From NCBI GenBank assembly GCA_025403435.1, contig CM046341.1, forward strand, positions 1,912,571 through 1,976,570: DNA of 64,000 nucleotides, read 5' to 3'. Of this stretch, positions 47,031 to 59,055 are shown one piece after another. The translations under genes and the position numbers were made by a program. The notes beneath the pieces were generated by a model. That model made no database searches, was not told the origin of the DNA, and worked only from the letters and a program-made list of their open reading frames with translations. Source of the DNA: Artocarpus heterophyllus. Its lineage: Eukaryota > Streptophyta > Magnoliopsida > Rosales > Moraceae. The stretch's first letter is position 1. Every line of letters starts with the position of its first letter.

Positions 47031-47240
47031 TCAAAAATCCTTTTCATTATTCATGATTCTGGAGGAAAAAAAATCAGAAACCTCATTGTGGCAGCCATTA
47101 ATTTCTAATACCAACATCTTCAAATTCCGTGGGGAAATTTTAATTAATTGTTAATTTCGACCAAAAAAAGAAAGTATTTTCCGAATTATTACTCAAAGCC
47201 TCAAATAGTGTTATGTCAACATGAAAGTTTTATCCAGAAC

Positions 47241-48016
47241 TTGCCTTGATAGGGGCAGAGGACAAGTAACAAGTGTGAAGTGGGTCATATATGAACAGCG
47301 GGACTAAGATTTTAGGAAAGAAAAAAGATATTTTTTTAAATATTCTACTCAAAAATTGTTGATTTCTGACTGCTTAGCTTTTTAGAAGTCAAATTTTAGA
47401 ACTTGAAATTATCCAAGAATTAAAAAAAAAAACACTTAAAATCTTGAGTTATACCATTCCCATTCCCAACCAACACTTTCCAACAAAAGGAAACGCAGGG
47501 AAAAAAACAAAAAAGAGGAGGTTTTAATAGAAATTCCATTTGTGATATGAACAGTTACTTTGAGGATTTACATGAATTGAGTTAAAAAGGGAATATTGAT
47601 ATTCATCTGTGTATGAAAGAAAGTAACCAGAAATTAAACTGGCATATATAAAACTTTGATAATGATTTATGTTTGATAAAGTATTTTCTTAAGGACATGA
47701 ATTTAAAAAAGAGACAACTACATGAAAACATAAACATAAACAATAAAAATACATACAAAAAAAATCTTTACTTTAGTGTTAAAGGAGGTCCGATGATGCT
47801 AAGACTTGGATCATCAGTGGGCGAAAAAGTGAAGAAAAAGTTTGCCAATGTTTTTTTTCCTACTAGTTACTTTCCGTTTTATTGAACTTCCATGTAATTC
47901 TATCAAAAAAAAAAAAAAAATTCCATGTAGTTAACTCATATTATTTGTGACTTTTTTTTTTTTGGTAATATTGCACATGAAGCTATTTTCACATATAAAT
48001 TTGACATATCGTCACA
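47241..48016 (+). promoter_or_regulatory. PR10-7 distal upstream block
   Basis: ATAGGGGCAGAGGACAAGTA opens the block. It continues through CAACACTTTCCAACAAAAGG to the core promoter. No coding sequence. Confidence 0.6.
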
Positions 48017-48260
48017 TAATCTAGAATCCCACGACCAATTTTTTTTTTTTTTTTGGTTTCGTACATAGTTGCGAGAGAAACCATGGGAAACCAATAACTT
48101 GGGACGCCTTCTTTGACTAAACTCCTGCATATCATAAATTATTATAATTTCCTGACAAGACAAAAATAAGAATAACTTTCTCCGCCAATATTTAAACTTC
48201 TAGTTGTTGAATTATTCAATAGACATGGGATTCTTCATACAAAGCCTTAGCCTATATATA
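48017..48260 (+). promoter_or_regulatory. PR10-7 core promoter
   Basis: TAATCTAGAATCCCAC at 48017, W-box-like TTGACT at 48113-48118. The TATA box is TATATATA (48253-48260) in place of TATAAATA. Confidence 0.7.
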
Positions 48261-48376
48261 GCACCTCTATACGCACATCTCTTCATCACAAAACACAAAA
48301 CACAAAACACATCAAAGTTCAAAACAACCCTCCTTATCATTTTTCTCTTTGATCCCTTTCAAAACCTTAGATAATC

Positions 48377-49086
48377 ATGGGTGTTTTCACACACGAGGAG
48401 GAGTTCACATCCACCGTTGGTCCCGCTAGGCTGTTCAAGGCCTTTGTCCTTGACGCCGACAACCTTATCCCAAAGGTTGCGCCCCAAGCTGGTCAAAGTG
48501 TCGAGATCCTTGAAGGAAATGGAGGACCTGGAACCATCAAGAAGATCACCTTCGCTGATGGTAAGTAAACAACTTTTTAATCTCTATGTTTAAGATTCAG
48601 ATGACATATTTTACATATCTTCTATTCAAAGAAGATAGAATTTGGATTTTGTAGTTCCATTGCTTCATTTCAAACTCTTTTCTTAATTTTCTTTTTCTAA
48701 TTGATGTGATGCACTCTTCATAAAAGTACATTAAAGATGGCATGTGCAAATTTTGCACGAAATCAAAAGTTTAATAGCGTGAAATTTCATTTGCAGGCAA
48801 ATACGTGAAGCACAAGATTGATTCAATTGACCACGACAACTATGCCTACGGCTACAGCTTCATAGAAGGAGATGTTTTGACTGCTGGTGTTGAGAAAATC
48901 TCTCATGAGACCAAGTTAGTGGCAGCCCCGGGTGGAGGAAGCATCCTTAAGGTCACTACCAAGTTATACACTGTTGGAGATGCCCCGATCGATGAAGAGA
49001 AGGCCAAGGAGGGAAAAGAAAAGGCCACCGGTCTGTTCAAGCTCGTTGAAGCCTACCTCCTAGCAAACCCCGACGCTTACAACTAA
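48377..49086 (+). CDS. PR10-7: PR-10 / Bet v 1-like protein, intact (group B)
   Basis: join(48377..48560, 48797..49086), 157 aa. The intron of 236 nt is the shortest in the cluster, with regular GATG|GTAAGT and TTTGCAG ends. Group B markers are [50 protein letters not shown] and [12 protein letters not shown]. Gly at residue 15 (TVGPARLF) replaces the usual Ala. It is the only complete, uninterrupted gene among PR10-6 to PR10-8. The signature has GGGS in place of the DGGS of group A. Confidence 0.95.
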
Positions 49087-51348
49087 ATCTGTTGATCTAT
49101 TTACTTGTCAAATTACTTTTTTGGTTTTTTTTTTTTTCTATAAGCTCTAAAGGGTGTAGCTTTCATGTTGTTCAGTGTCCTAGACTTCTTTGGGCTTGCC
49201 AATAAAATATTGCGGTTTGTGTTGAAATTATGGAGAAAGTATTGTATCTTTTCTAAATAATATGATGAAGATTATGTTTCTCGTACTAAAATAATTCTTG
49301 TGATTTATCTGTGTTTTGTTTTCATCTAGGTTAATTTCTCGTACTTAAATAAATCTTATAATTGATCGTGTTATCCATATCTTGGTTTAGAAAGAGTACA
49401 GTTGGGAGAATCTTTTCACATCACAAAAATTTGGAAGCAAAATTCACCAAATAATTGACCCGCAACTATAAAAGGCATTATTCATGAGCTCCTTCCAAGC
49501 CAACTTACATGCTTCCTTCAACAAGGGTTGACTAGTTGAAATGATTAGAAGAATATTTAATAACCAAGTTAAAACCATAGACGAAAGTTTCTCCGATATT
49601 TCCGAAATTTCCACCGAAATTTCCATAATTTGAAGGTAGCAAAATATTTTTTGGGTGTAAACAATTTTTCTGATATTTATCAAAATTTTTAAAAAATTTT
49701 GAGAGGTTTTTAATTTAATCCTAGAAGATGTTTTGAGACTTTAAAAATTTTAAAATTTAGGAGGAAATTTTAAAATATTGAGAAATTTTTGTCCAAATGC
49801 TAAAATTTAAGGAAAATTTTGGTTAATACTATAATAGATCAGTAAAAATATTGATTTATCAAGGCTTGTAGGGTATTTTTTTTACACAATCTTAGTTTAT
49901 ATCAAAATTTCAATATAAAACAAATATTCATAGTTGTTGAAATTTTTTCAATATATCTTCCAATATCAATATTTTCTTTAAACTTTTTTATAAATTTAAA
50001 GTATCGATATTTTTACCGATATCGATATTTTCATCCTTAGTTAAAACTGAATGCAACAACTTTTCGAGAAACGCTAAATCAAACTTTCATTTAGACTCTT
50101 TTACATAATTTAGTCTACCTTCGAGCCATTTGTCAGTCTCTCTCTACTTGATGAATAATCATAAATTAAGCCATTATTTTACGTCAGATTTACAAAATTG
50201 CTATCACACCTTTTTACCAGTATGTTTTCTTCTTCAGCCAATTGTGTTTTATTTTGGAAAGGAAGTACGGTTGGAATAATAGTTTGCCATTTTAACTAGT
50301 TTTGTTGTAGTATTTTTGCTCGTAAAATTTAGATTGTCATTAATTTGAAATAAGTTACTAAACACCTCAGACATTTCCTCCCTTATATAACATTCCCGAT
50401 AAGGAAAAATAAAAGTAAAATGCTTATAATATGTAGAGGAATTTTAAGTAGTTGAAACAGGACAAACGATCCTTATAAAAGGAAGAGCGGCAGACACTTC
50501 AAGTTCTTATGTTTGTATATTGATTCTTCCAGCACAATAAAGCAATCAAAAAACATTAAAAAAAAAAAAAACTTTGGAAAAGTTCGTGCAAACTAAATGG
50601 TGTGTGGGGTATTGAAATATTTGATTTTTAATCCGAAGTAATAAAATTTAAAATAATAAAGAACGAAAGAAGTAAAGAAAAAAATCTGAAACAAATCCAT
50701 ATACACACACATATATATATGTATAAGAGCAATAACGTTTTGCTTGTGGTGATAATTTTGTAAATAAATTATTGAAAGATTACCAGCCATTAGATCAGTT
50801 TGTCTTATAAAACTAAACCGACAAGTACTGGGCAAACAGATAGAATAGCATCTAAAACAAATCTGGACTGTAGTCTGTATTTGGCACTAATATTTTTTCA
50901 AGATACAAAACAAACCGACACCTAGGAAGGATAGGGATGTGTTACGTAATTTCTTATTATTTGTTTTAAATTTTAAAGTAACAATTCCACATTTTTCTAG
51001 ACGCATAATTAAGTAGCATTTCTCTTCAACAATATGTGCCCTTCGAAGTAAAACAACAAACAAATAATTCAATTTTATCCCTAGATATCAATATCATACA
51101 AATAGACATATGTGTCCATTAATAATTACACTAGTTGGTGCAAGTAGTAATCAGAAGTGTTTTTCTCTCCACTAAATATTATTTTAGGTATTTATAACTA
51201 TTTGAATGTCAAGTGAAGATGCTACTAAAAAGTACGGGAAGCAATATTTTAGTTGCGAATTTGCCCTTTCATGATGATAACGTGAAATATAATAGTACTT
51301 TTAAGGAATAAAATTTTTCCCTTGAAAATTTTATAGATTAATTAGTTT
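49087..51348. other. PR10-7 3' flank, no gene
   Basis: The 3' UTR carries CTTGCCAATAAAATATTG near 49195. AT-rich DNA follows, with alternating ATATTT/GATATT words near 49.6-50.03 kb. The rest is paralogous to the PR10-6 and PR10-8 flanks. No credible ORF. Confidence 0.55.
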
Positions 51349-51529
51349 GAGGAATACTAACAGCATTTTTTCCCCTCACTTTACATTTTTACCTTTATCA
51401 TCTGACACGTGAAATTCACTATTATATTTTTGTTTAAATAATAATTTATCATGTTAATCAATTCCACGTGTAAAACTTTAAACGCAGATAGTGTTAAAAA
51501 AATTAAGAAAAAGTACTGTTAGTATCCTC
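51349..51529. mobile_element. MITE, about 181 bp, with clean inverted ends
   Basis: GAGGAATACTAACAGCATTTT at the left pairs with AAAAGTACTGTTAGTATCCTC at the right. Internal CACGTG-containing arms (near 51409 and 51465) are also inverted. The PR10-8 flank (near 61040-61085) continues without it, so it inserted after these units separated. Confidence 0.8.
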
Positions 51530-51739
51530 AATTTCTTTTATTCCAGTCGCATCAAAGAGACACAAAAAATCAACTTGTTGCTTGTTGCAATATTAATTTC
51601 CATGGCTGCGTCTAACTTTATAAATAAAAACAACAACAAAAAAAGCAGTACCAACAGGTGCACCTGTCTTAATGATAAGACCAGAATGAAAATAATATAT
51701 ATAGACATATATTTTCATTAAAAAAATGTGAAATATTAC

Positions 51740-54700
51740 ATGTGTTAATTATAAAAATATCCCTTCTAGTTTTATTTATTTCACGACTTATCTTTTTATT
51801 TTAAGAAACTACCAATGTATCCTTTAGATTTTTAAAATTTTTTAATTTCCTCCCTTTACCAATTATAAACCAGAAAAAAGAGACAAAATTAATTTTTTTT
51901 ATTTAAATGCCCTCTCATAAATAATACATATTTAAAATACCAATTAGAATTAACAATTAAACATTTTTAATAAAAAAAATATGGAAGCCTTTTTCCTCCT
52001 TTTTTCAACATCAAGGGTGCATTCCAGTGAGGCTACAATGCTAGAGAAACTCGGCGGGGGAAGGTTGTAGTGTAAGGGGGTCGTTAGGGTGAGGGGGCAA
52101 TGGCAAAGATGAGATGGGCACCACGATCAATGACGTTGGGATCTTGATGAGTATGAGGCCATAATTGGCGTCGATGACAGTCCAAGTTGAAGTTTGTTGG
52201 CTAGGTTTCTAATGGGTCTGAGGCCGCGATCGACGACAGCTAGTTAGGGTTCAACGGTGGACAAAAATGCTCTGCCGCTCTAAGGCCAAACTTTGATGGG
52301 GATGGGTTGGGGATCAACAGTGTGGGGCTGCAGTAGTAGGGGATTTGCCAACGGGGAGTGGGTAGCTTGGTTGGGCAGTGAGGGTGATCGTCGAAAATTT
52401 GCCAGAGAGAGGACAGGGTGGAAGGAGGGGCTGGGTGCCTTAACAGAGGGAGATAGGGAGACAAAGAAAATGTAAGGGGGCTGGCTAGGAAGAAAAAAGG
52501 GTAAAAAAAGTTGCATAATATTAAAAGTATGTTTTTGAATTTTTAAAAGCAAAAACTATTTTTGTTCAATGACTCAAACATAGCCTTCCACTTAAAGGTA
52601 TTATGTAACATATGCTTTTGATTAATCCTAATTAGTATGCAAAATTAGTGAATTAGTATGCGTAACTAAAAAATTTTATCATTAATTAATCACTTTTATA
52701 ATTTTTGTTTACCTTAATTATTTGTATTTTTTTTATGTTTGCTTTATGTAATTTTTAGCAATGAATTGTTTTCAAATGAATTTTAGTAATATTTATTTAT
52801 TTCATTTAAAAAAGGGAGATAAAACACTCAGACATCTCACGTATCTTAGACTTTAAGACTCCCCTCCAGAAACCATGTGTTGAACATGGTTTTGTTTTGA
52901 AACCTCATAGTTCTCTGATTTAGAGAAGCCAAAGCTACTCAGTTTCATTATCACTCTCTCACTCCTTTTCTTTCCCTCTCTTCTTGTCACTCTCTTTCAA
53001 ACACATTCTTACATTGCTTCATCAGCTCAAAACATAAGGCTTTATTTTCATCCAAAACAAAAGCAAAGTTCTAAGTCTACACTTTTTTTTTCCCAACAAA
53101 ACTGAGGTTACAAACATTATAACTCTTTTATATTTCAATTTTCAAAATTTTGTTTTTGTTTATAGCTTTAAAATTAGTATGTTTGGATCTGATTTTGACA
53201 TTTTTTGTTTATTAGACATGTTCTTAAATTTTTTATCTCAAACTATGATTTGTATGTGAAGATATGAAAGATGATTATGGCCTAAATGTATCTAAGAAAG
53301 ATGGAAAATATTTTCTAGAGTTTATTTATAACTTATGAAAGCTTATTTGATTATCGTCCACTTATAGATTTAAATTAGACATGTTCTTGAGTTGTTTTTC
53401 TCATTTTTAGAAGATTGTGAAAAAAATATTGCAGGAATAGTGAATTTGAGTCGCATATGAGGAAAACTAAGTTTATTCATATGATGATTTAGAAATGTTA
53501 GAATATGTTTTGAGACATTAGAAATGGCTTTAAGAATGATTAAACTCGTTTTGAACTTGAATGCTTCAAATAGAGCATTCTAGTCATTACCCCGTGATCG
53601 ACCGTGGTCAATGTAACGCGGTCGATCTTACCACGCGAGACATATAGTCAACCGAAGGTAGTGTACCCTAGTCAACTACATTGCACCAGGATGTTTAGTT
53701 TCGGGCCACTCAAACCCCTTTTGCTCCAAATTGTTCTAAATGTGTTTTCACTTGTTTTACTGATCAAGAATCATTGTTGATGTGTTTTTAAAGCATGTTT
53801 AATTATTATGAAAATAAAGGAAGAATAATTAGGAAAAGCACACTAAGGAACTATGAAATCGCATAATAATATAATATGTCTAAGTTTTGACATTATTGAG
53901 TTGAGTCTGTACCTAAGGTTGCTTGTTGTTTCTCAGAGCTAATGTTTAGCGAGACGGGATTTACGGAATAGATGTGTTAGGTTTTAGAGATCGAGGTAGG
54001 ATTCTAAACCCCTCTTCCTTGATAGCCATGATTTCAATTAGTGCTTTGGGCATTTCTTAAATTCTTAAACATTTTAAGAATGAAATTACTAATTAAATCA
54101 CACTATTACTATCGTCTTTGAAATATGAATGATAGTTTTTGTAAATATTATATCGGTATAAGTGTTGTCACTGAATGAGGCAAATTAAATGATTTCCTAA
54201 AACACCAAATGGTCTAAGATTCCATTTTGGTTGAGTTTTAAGTATATGATACCACACAACGATCAAGTCATGCAGAGAGTGACCTTTGGGGCAGGTCTTG
54301 AAACCCAATCTGGGCCACTATAATGGTAATTATATTAGGCTTTACACATATTAAATATTAAAGTATAATTTGAGATAAATCACATGACATGAACGATAAG
54401 CATAAAATTTATTTAATTATTTATTATTCCTTCGAATCTTATTTAAATTATCTATTTTACGATATAAATGATGTTTTAGAATTCAATTCCTACTGAGACT
54501 TTTTTTTATGATTTCCACTATTTTACTTTTTCCCTTTTCAGGTGGTTCACAATACACAACTAAGTAGAATGCTGCTATTTTGCTCATAGAGTCCATGAAC
54601 GTTTAGTTATCTGTTTTGTCAACACATGTAATAATGAGACTTTAATCATGCTATTTAATTATTTTTGTTAGACTGTGGTTTGATTGTATTTCTTTTATGC

Positions 54701-55096
54701 CTATACTATGTATGCATTGTTGTAGGGTCCAATGAGACTCAGAAACATTTGGTGGATTCTAAGTTCTAGACTAGTTTTGAGGTTGATTCAGTAATTTCTT
54801 TTTGCTATGTTTTAATAATAGTGTTATTTTAATTGGGTTTAAATTGTCATATTCTAGAATTTACTAAAAATGTTTTTAAAAATATAAAGAAAATTTATGG
54901 TAATTATAATTAATCTTAATTAAGCCGGCACGTCACCACCTTGGTTTAGGTGTGTGACATATTAGTTTTTTAATTGCTCATGGATAAAATTGAAACAATT
55001 TCTTTAAAAATGAAGGATGCCTTTATAGTTTCTCAAAATAAAAAGATAAATTGTGAAATAAATAAAACTAAAAGGTATGCATTTGTAATTAACCCA
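51740..55096. mobile_element. 3.36-kb inverted-repeat element with GC-rich segment (Mutator-like)
   Basis: Arms of about 80 bp, 51740-51822 and 55010-55096, match in inverse orientation, including TTTTATTTATTTCAC and TATCTTTTTATTTT. The flanking 9 bp (AAATATTAC and AAATAATAT) are similar and may be a worn target duplication. The PR10-8 flank (near 61380-61395) lacks it. Inside, 52020-52480 is GC-rich, followed by a pyrimidine-rich leader-like stretch (52950-53010) and a segment with repeated GATCGACCGTGGTC words (53590-53680). No transposase ORF was found, so it is non-autonomous. Confidence 0.75.
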
Positions 55097-55359
55097 AAAT
55101 AATATTTAATAGTATCAAGTTGACATTGCTTAGTAGAGAAGGGAAATTGGTTTGTACCAATTGATTCAAATGGACTTGTCAAATGCAAGGTGATTGAAAA
55201 ATGACCTACCATAATAGGTAAATTTCATTGTTGACTAGTAATTGTACGTATCAATTGATTCAACCAAATATGATCCTTTGGTGCAGTTTTTCCCCCCTCT
55301 TTTTGGGTCTTGGTGAATGCTTTAGGGTCCATTTGGTAAATAGATTCGAATTAGTGATT

Positions 55360-56530
55360 TAATTTAAGTTAGTGTGATTTAAATTAGGATTTGAGTTAGT
55401 GATTTGAATTGTTATCCGAATTGACGTTTGGATGTGCATTTAAGTTTTAATCTGAGTATGGAATAAAATTGAAATTTGTGTTTGGAGAGGTAGTGAAGAT
55501 AGTTTTGATTTATTAATAAATCTAATAAAATCTAAATGTTAATATCTTAAAAAATGTGCAATGTAAATCTTGATTTATTCCTCTCTTTATTAGAAATACA
55601 GTGAAAAAAGAATTATCTCAATTGGATATCAAATGAAGAAGTTATGATTTTTTTCTTAAATATAGGAGAGAGAATTTTAGTTTTTATTGTAGCAAAGATA
55701 TCCGAGTATCAAAAGTTTAAAGGGGGATGAGAACTCTGAAAACTTGAATTCTTGATACTCAAATGATTCAAATTTTAGGGGAAACAAATATGCATCCGAA
55801 GGATTCTTGATACTTAAATCCAAATTTGAGTCCATTGAGTTCAAAGAATACATGAAACAAACATACCCTTAATTTGAGTTAGTGTGATTTGAATTAGGAT
55901 TTGAGTTAGTGATTTTAGGGGAAACAAATATGCATCCGAAGGATTCTTGATACTTAAATCCAAATTTGAGTCCATTGAGTTCAAAGAATACATGAAACAA
56001 ACATACCCTTAATTTGAGTTAGTGTGATTTGAATTAGGATTTGAGTTAGTGATTTGAATTGTTATTCGAATTGACGTTTGGATGTGCATTTAAGTTTTAA
56101 TCTGAGTATGAAATAAAATTAGAATTTGTGTTTGAAGAGGCTGTGAAGATGGTTTTGATTTATTAATAAATCTAATAAAATCTTAATGTTCCTGATCTTA
56201 AAAATATGCATTATAGATCTTGATTTATTCTTCTCCTCATTAGGAAGACAATGAAAAAAAAATTATCTCAATTGGATATCAAATGAAGAAGTTATGATTT
56301 TTTTCCTCAAATATAGGAGAGAGAATTTTAGTTTTTATTGTAGTAAAGATATTCGAGTATCAAAAGTTTAAGGGAGAATGAGAACTCTAAAAACTTGAAT
56401 TCTTGATACTCAAATGATTCAGATTTTAAGGCAAAAGAACATGCATCCGAAGGATTCTTAATACTTGAATTCAAATTTGAGTTCATTAAGTTCAAAGAAG
56501 GCCTGAAACAAACATACTCTTAATTTTTTA
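55360..56530. repeat. Tandem repeat, about 650-bp period, with an internal 140-bp duplication
   Basis: CGAATTGACGTTTGGATGTG occurs at about 55417 and 56067, and the following 450 bp stay alike. Between them a 140-bp segment starting TTTTAGGGGAAACAAATATG (55773-55912) is repeated directly and almost perfectly (55913-56052). The near-identity shows the inner duplication is recent. Confidence 0.85.
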
Positions 56531-56734
56531 GTTTCTTTTTTAAAAATATTCTTTCATTTAGTTGTAGATTTTAAAACAATACCAAACTTGACATAACAAG
56601 CAACTATTTACAGCAAGTAAATCATGGAACAATCGATCGACCAATGAACAGAGATAAATTACAGTAATTTTTAAAATATTATAGCGAAAAAGGGTTATTA
56701 GCATAATAGTCTCTGAATATCGGTTTTATCCAGA

Positions 56735-57707
56735 ACTTGCCTATTTAGGGCAGAGGACAAATAACAAGTGTGAAGTTGTAGGTCGCATCACGTATGGAGG
56801 ATGACATGGCCGGGAATAGGATTTTAGGGGAAAAAAAGCATATATTTTTCAAAATATATAGTCAAATATCGTTCTTTTCTGACTCTGGCTGGCTTTTTTA
56901 GAAATCAAAACTTTAAAACCTAAAATTATCCAAGTTTTATAAAAAAAAACAAAAAAGAAAACAACAAATCTTAAAATATTGAGGAATACCATTCCCATCC
57001 CCAACAACACTTCCCAAGAAAGAAAAGGAAGGGGAAAATAGGAGGTTTTAACAAAAATCCCATTTGTAAAAATGATCCAGAGCTTTCAGGGTTATAAAAG
57101 ATTGAATTAAAGGAAAATTTAATATTTCTAGTGTGTTTAGCAACATTACTTTGAAACAATAATAGCATGAATAAGAACTCACATACTACAACTACAATAT
57201 AAAACTCTCACATGCTACAGTGTTTAAACCAAAATTTTAATTCACATCGAAGTTTCCAAACACACTATTCATCTCTGTGTGAAAGAAAATGACCAGTAAT
57301 CAAACTTGCATGTATAAATCTTGAATAACAATTCGAGTTTGATAAATACCTTCTTAAAAAAGAGGAGATTTGTATGTAGGTATTTAAAAATTATCCTATT
57401 AGTAGTTATCTGTATATCAACAATCTGTTAAAAAAAATATTTTAATCAAATTTAGCGGTAAAAAAAAACATAGGCTTGCTGATGGGGACTTAGCGTCAAA
57501 GGAGATCCGCTGATGGTAAGAATTGGATCTCCGGTCGGCAAAAAAGTAAAGGAAAAAGTTTACCAATTAGCGATGGATATATTTTTTTTCCTACCTCGTA
57601 TTTTCCGATTTATTGAACTTCCATGTAGTTAACTCAAATTATCTAGAACCTTTGATTGTGGTAACACTAAGCTTTTTTCACATTCATAAATTTGACAAAT
57701 CGTCACG
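56735..57707 (+). promoter_or_regulatory. PR10-8 distal upstream block with inserted MITE
   Basis: GGGCAGAGGACAAATAACAA starts the block. It continues to the core promoter and is interrupted at 57129-57267 by a MITE. Confidence 0.6.
57129..57267. mobile_element. MITE, 139 bp, upstream of PR10-8
   Basis: TAGTGTGTTTAGCAA and CCAAACACACTA are inverted ends, with TTC on each side. The PR10-7 counterpart (near 47600) reads ATATTCATCTGTGTATGAAA without it. Related stretches occur near 17.98, 27.84 and 60.80 kb. Confidence 0.75.
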
Positions 57708-58193
57708 TCATCTAGAATTCCACGACCTTTTTTGGTAACTTCCCAGTTGAGTGAGAAACCACACAAAATGTATAGGCCCGTTTGGTTCGAATATTTAAAT
57801 AAAGTATTTGAATAAAGATTTAAATTTTTATGAGAGAAAATATTGTAACAAAATGATTCAAATTGTGATTCAAGTATCGAAACAAACTAGGCCTATAACT
57901 CGAGCCGCCTTCTTTGACTAAAGTGTCATTTATCAAGAAGTATTATAATTTCCTGACAAGACAACACTAAGAATTATTTTCTCCACAAGGGCTCGTTTGT
58001 GTGAATGTTGAGCTGCTAAGTATCTTTTAGATATATATATATTTTTAAAAATTTATATTAAATAAATTATTTAATTTAAGTTTTTAAAGTTTTACCCCTT
58101 TTTAAATCCATTTACCAAATTTGTACTTGTTGAATTATTCAATAAACAGGAGATTTTTCATGCAAAGCAAACCGGAGCCTTGGCCTATAAATA
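57708..58193 (+). promoter_or_regulatory. PR10-8 core promoter, split by two insertions
   Basis: The CTAGA box (57708), W-box-like TTGACT (57914-57919) and TATAAATA (58186-58193) are all present. One insertion (57771-57896) lies between the first two. Another (about 57987-58120) lies between the last two. Spacing is therefore about 120 nt longer in each interval than in PR10-7 or PR10-9. Confidence 0.7.
57771..57896. mobile_element. MITE in the PR10-8 promoter
   Basis: TATAGGCCCGTTTGGTTCGA and the inverse of CGAAACAAACTAGGCCTATA form the ends. The counterparts before PR10-7 and PR10-9 lack it. The outer TATA may be part of the inverted repeat or a short target duplication. Confidence 0.75.
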
Positions 58194-58293
58194 GCACCTC
58201 TATATGCGCATCTCTTCATCACAAAACACACTAAAGTTCAAAACAACCCTCCTCATCATTTCTCTTTGATCCCTTTCAAAACCTTAGATAATC

Positions 58294-59055
58294 ATGGGTG
58301 TTTTCACACACGAGGAGGAGTTCACATCCACAGTTGCTCCCGCTAGGTTGTTCAAGGCCTTTGTCCTAGACGCCGATAACCTTATCCCAAAGGTTGCGCC
58401 CGAAGCAGGTCAAAGTGTCGAGATCCTTGAAGGAAACGGAGGACCTGGAACCATCAAGAAGATCACCTTCGCTGATGGTAAGTAAACAGCTTTTTAATCT
58501 CCGTGTTTAAGATTCGGATGACATATTTTACATATCTTTTGTTCAAAGAAAATAGAATTTGGATCTTGGTAGTTCCATTTCTTATAATAATAATATATAA
58601 TCCTCATATCGTGTTTTAAAAAAATAACGCTTCTTTCCATATCAAACTCTTTCCTTTTCTTATTATAATCAATCGGATCCACTCTTGATAAAAAGTACGT
58701 TAAAGATGATATAAGCATAGTTTTCAAGAAATCAAAAGTTTAATCGTTGTCAAAATTTCATTTGCAGGCAAATACGTAAAGCACAGGATTGATTCAATTG
58801 ACCACGACAACTTTGCCTACAACCACAGCTTGATAGAAGGAGATGTTTTGAGTGCTGATGTTGAAAAAATCTGTCATGAGACCAAGTTAGTGGCAGCCCC
58901 GGGGAGGAAGCATCCTTAAGATCACTATCAAGTTATACACTGTTGGAGATGCCCCGGTCGATGAAGAGAAGGCCAAGGAGGGAAAAGAAAAGGCCGCCGG
59001 TCTGTTCAAGCTCGTCGAAGCCTACCTCCTAGCAAACCCCGATGCTTACAACTAA
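58294..59055 (+). pseudogene. PR10-8: PR-10 pseudogene, frameshifted in exon 2
   Basis: join(58294..58477, 58768..58919) gives only 111 aa. Near 58899-58908 a 2-nt deletion turns the GGTGGAGGAAGC seen in PR10-7 into GGGGAGGAAGC and leads to TAA at 58917-58919. The sequence downstream remains recognisable to the old stop at 59053-59055. The lesion hits the family signature (APGGGS) and removes the last strand and the C-terminal helix. Exon 1, the splice sites and group B markers are otherwise good. It also has Glu in APEAGQ and Cys in KICHETK. Decay looks recent, and three insertions lie in its upstream region. Confidence 0.92.

Larger units (their letters stand above)
42582..47240. other. PR10-6 3' flank, carries several insertions
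   Basis: No gene. The flank is paralogous to 49.1-51.6 kb and 59.1-61.5 kb. It is interrupted by a copia-type solo LTR (about 43.94-44.47 kb), an inverted-repeat element (about 44.93-46.2 kb) and a second inverted-repeat segment (about 46.58-47.03 kb), listed separately. Confidence 0.6.

Noticed and set aside
52240..52552. Minus-strand Pro/Ser-rich frames
   Set aside because: They lie wholly inside the inverted-repeat element at 51.74-55.10 kb and overlap each other in two frames, with no domain.
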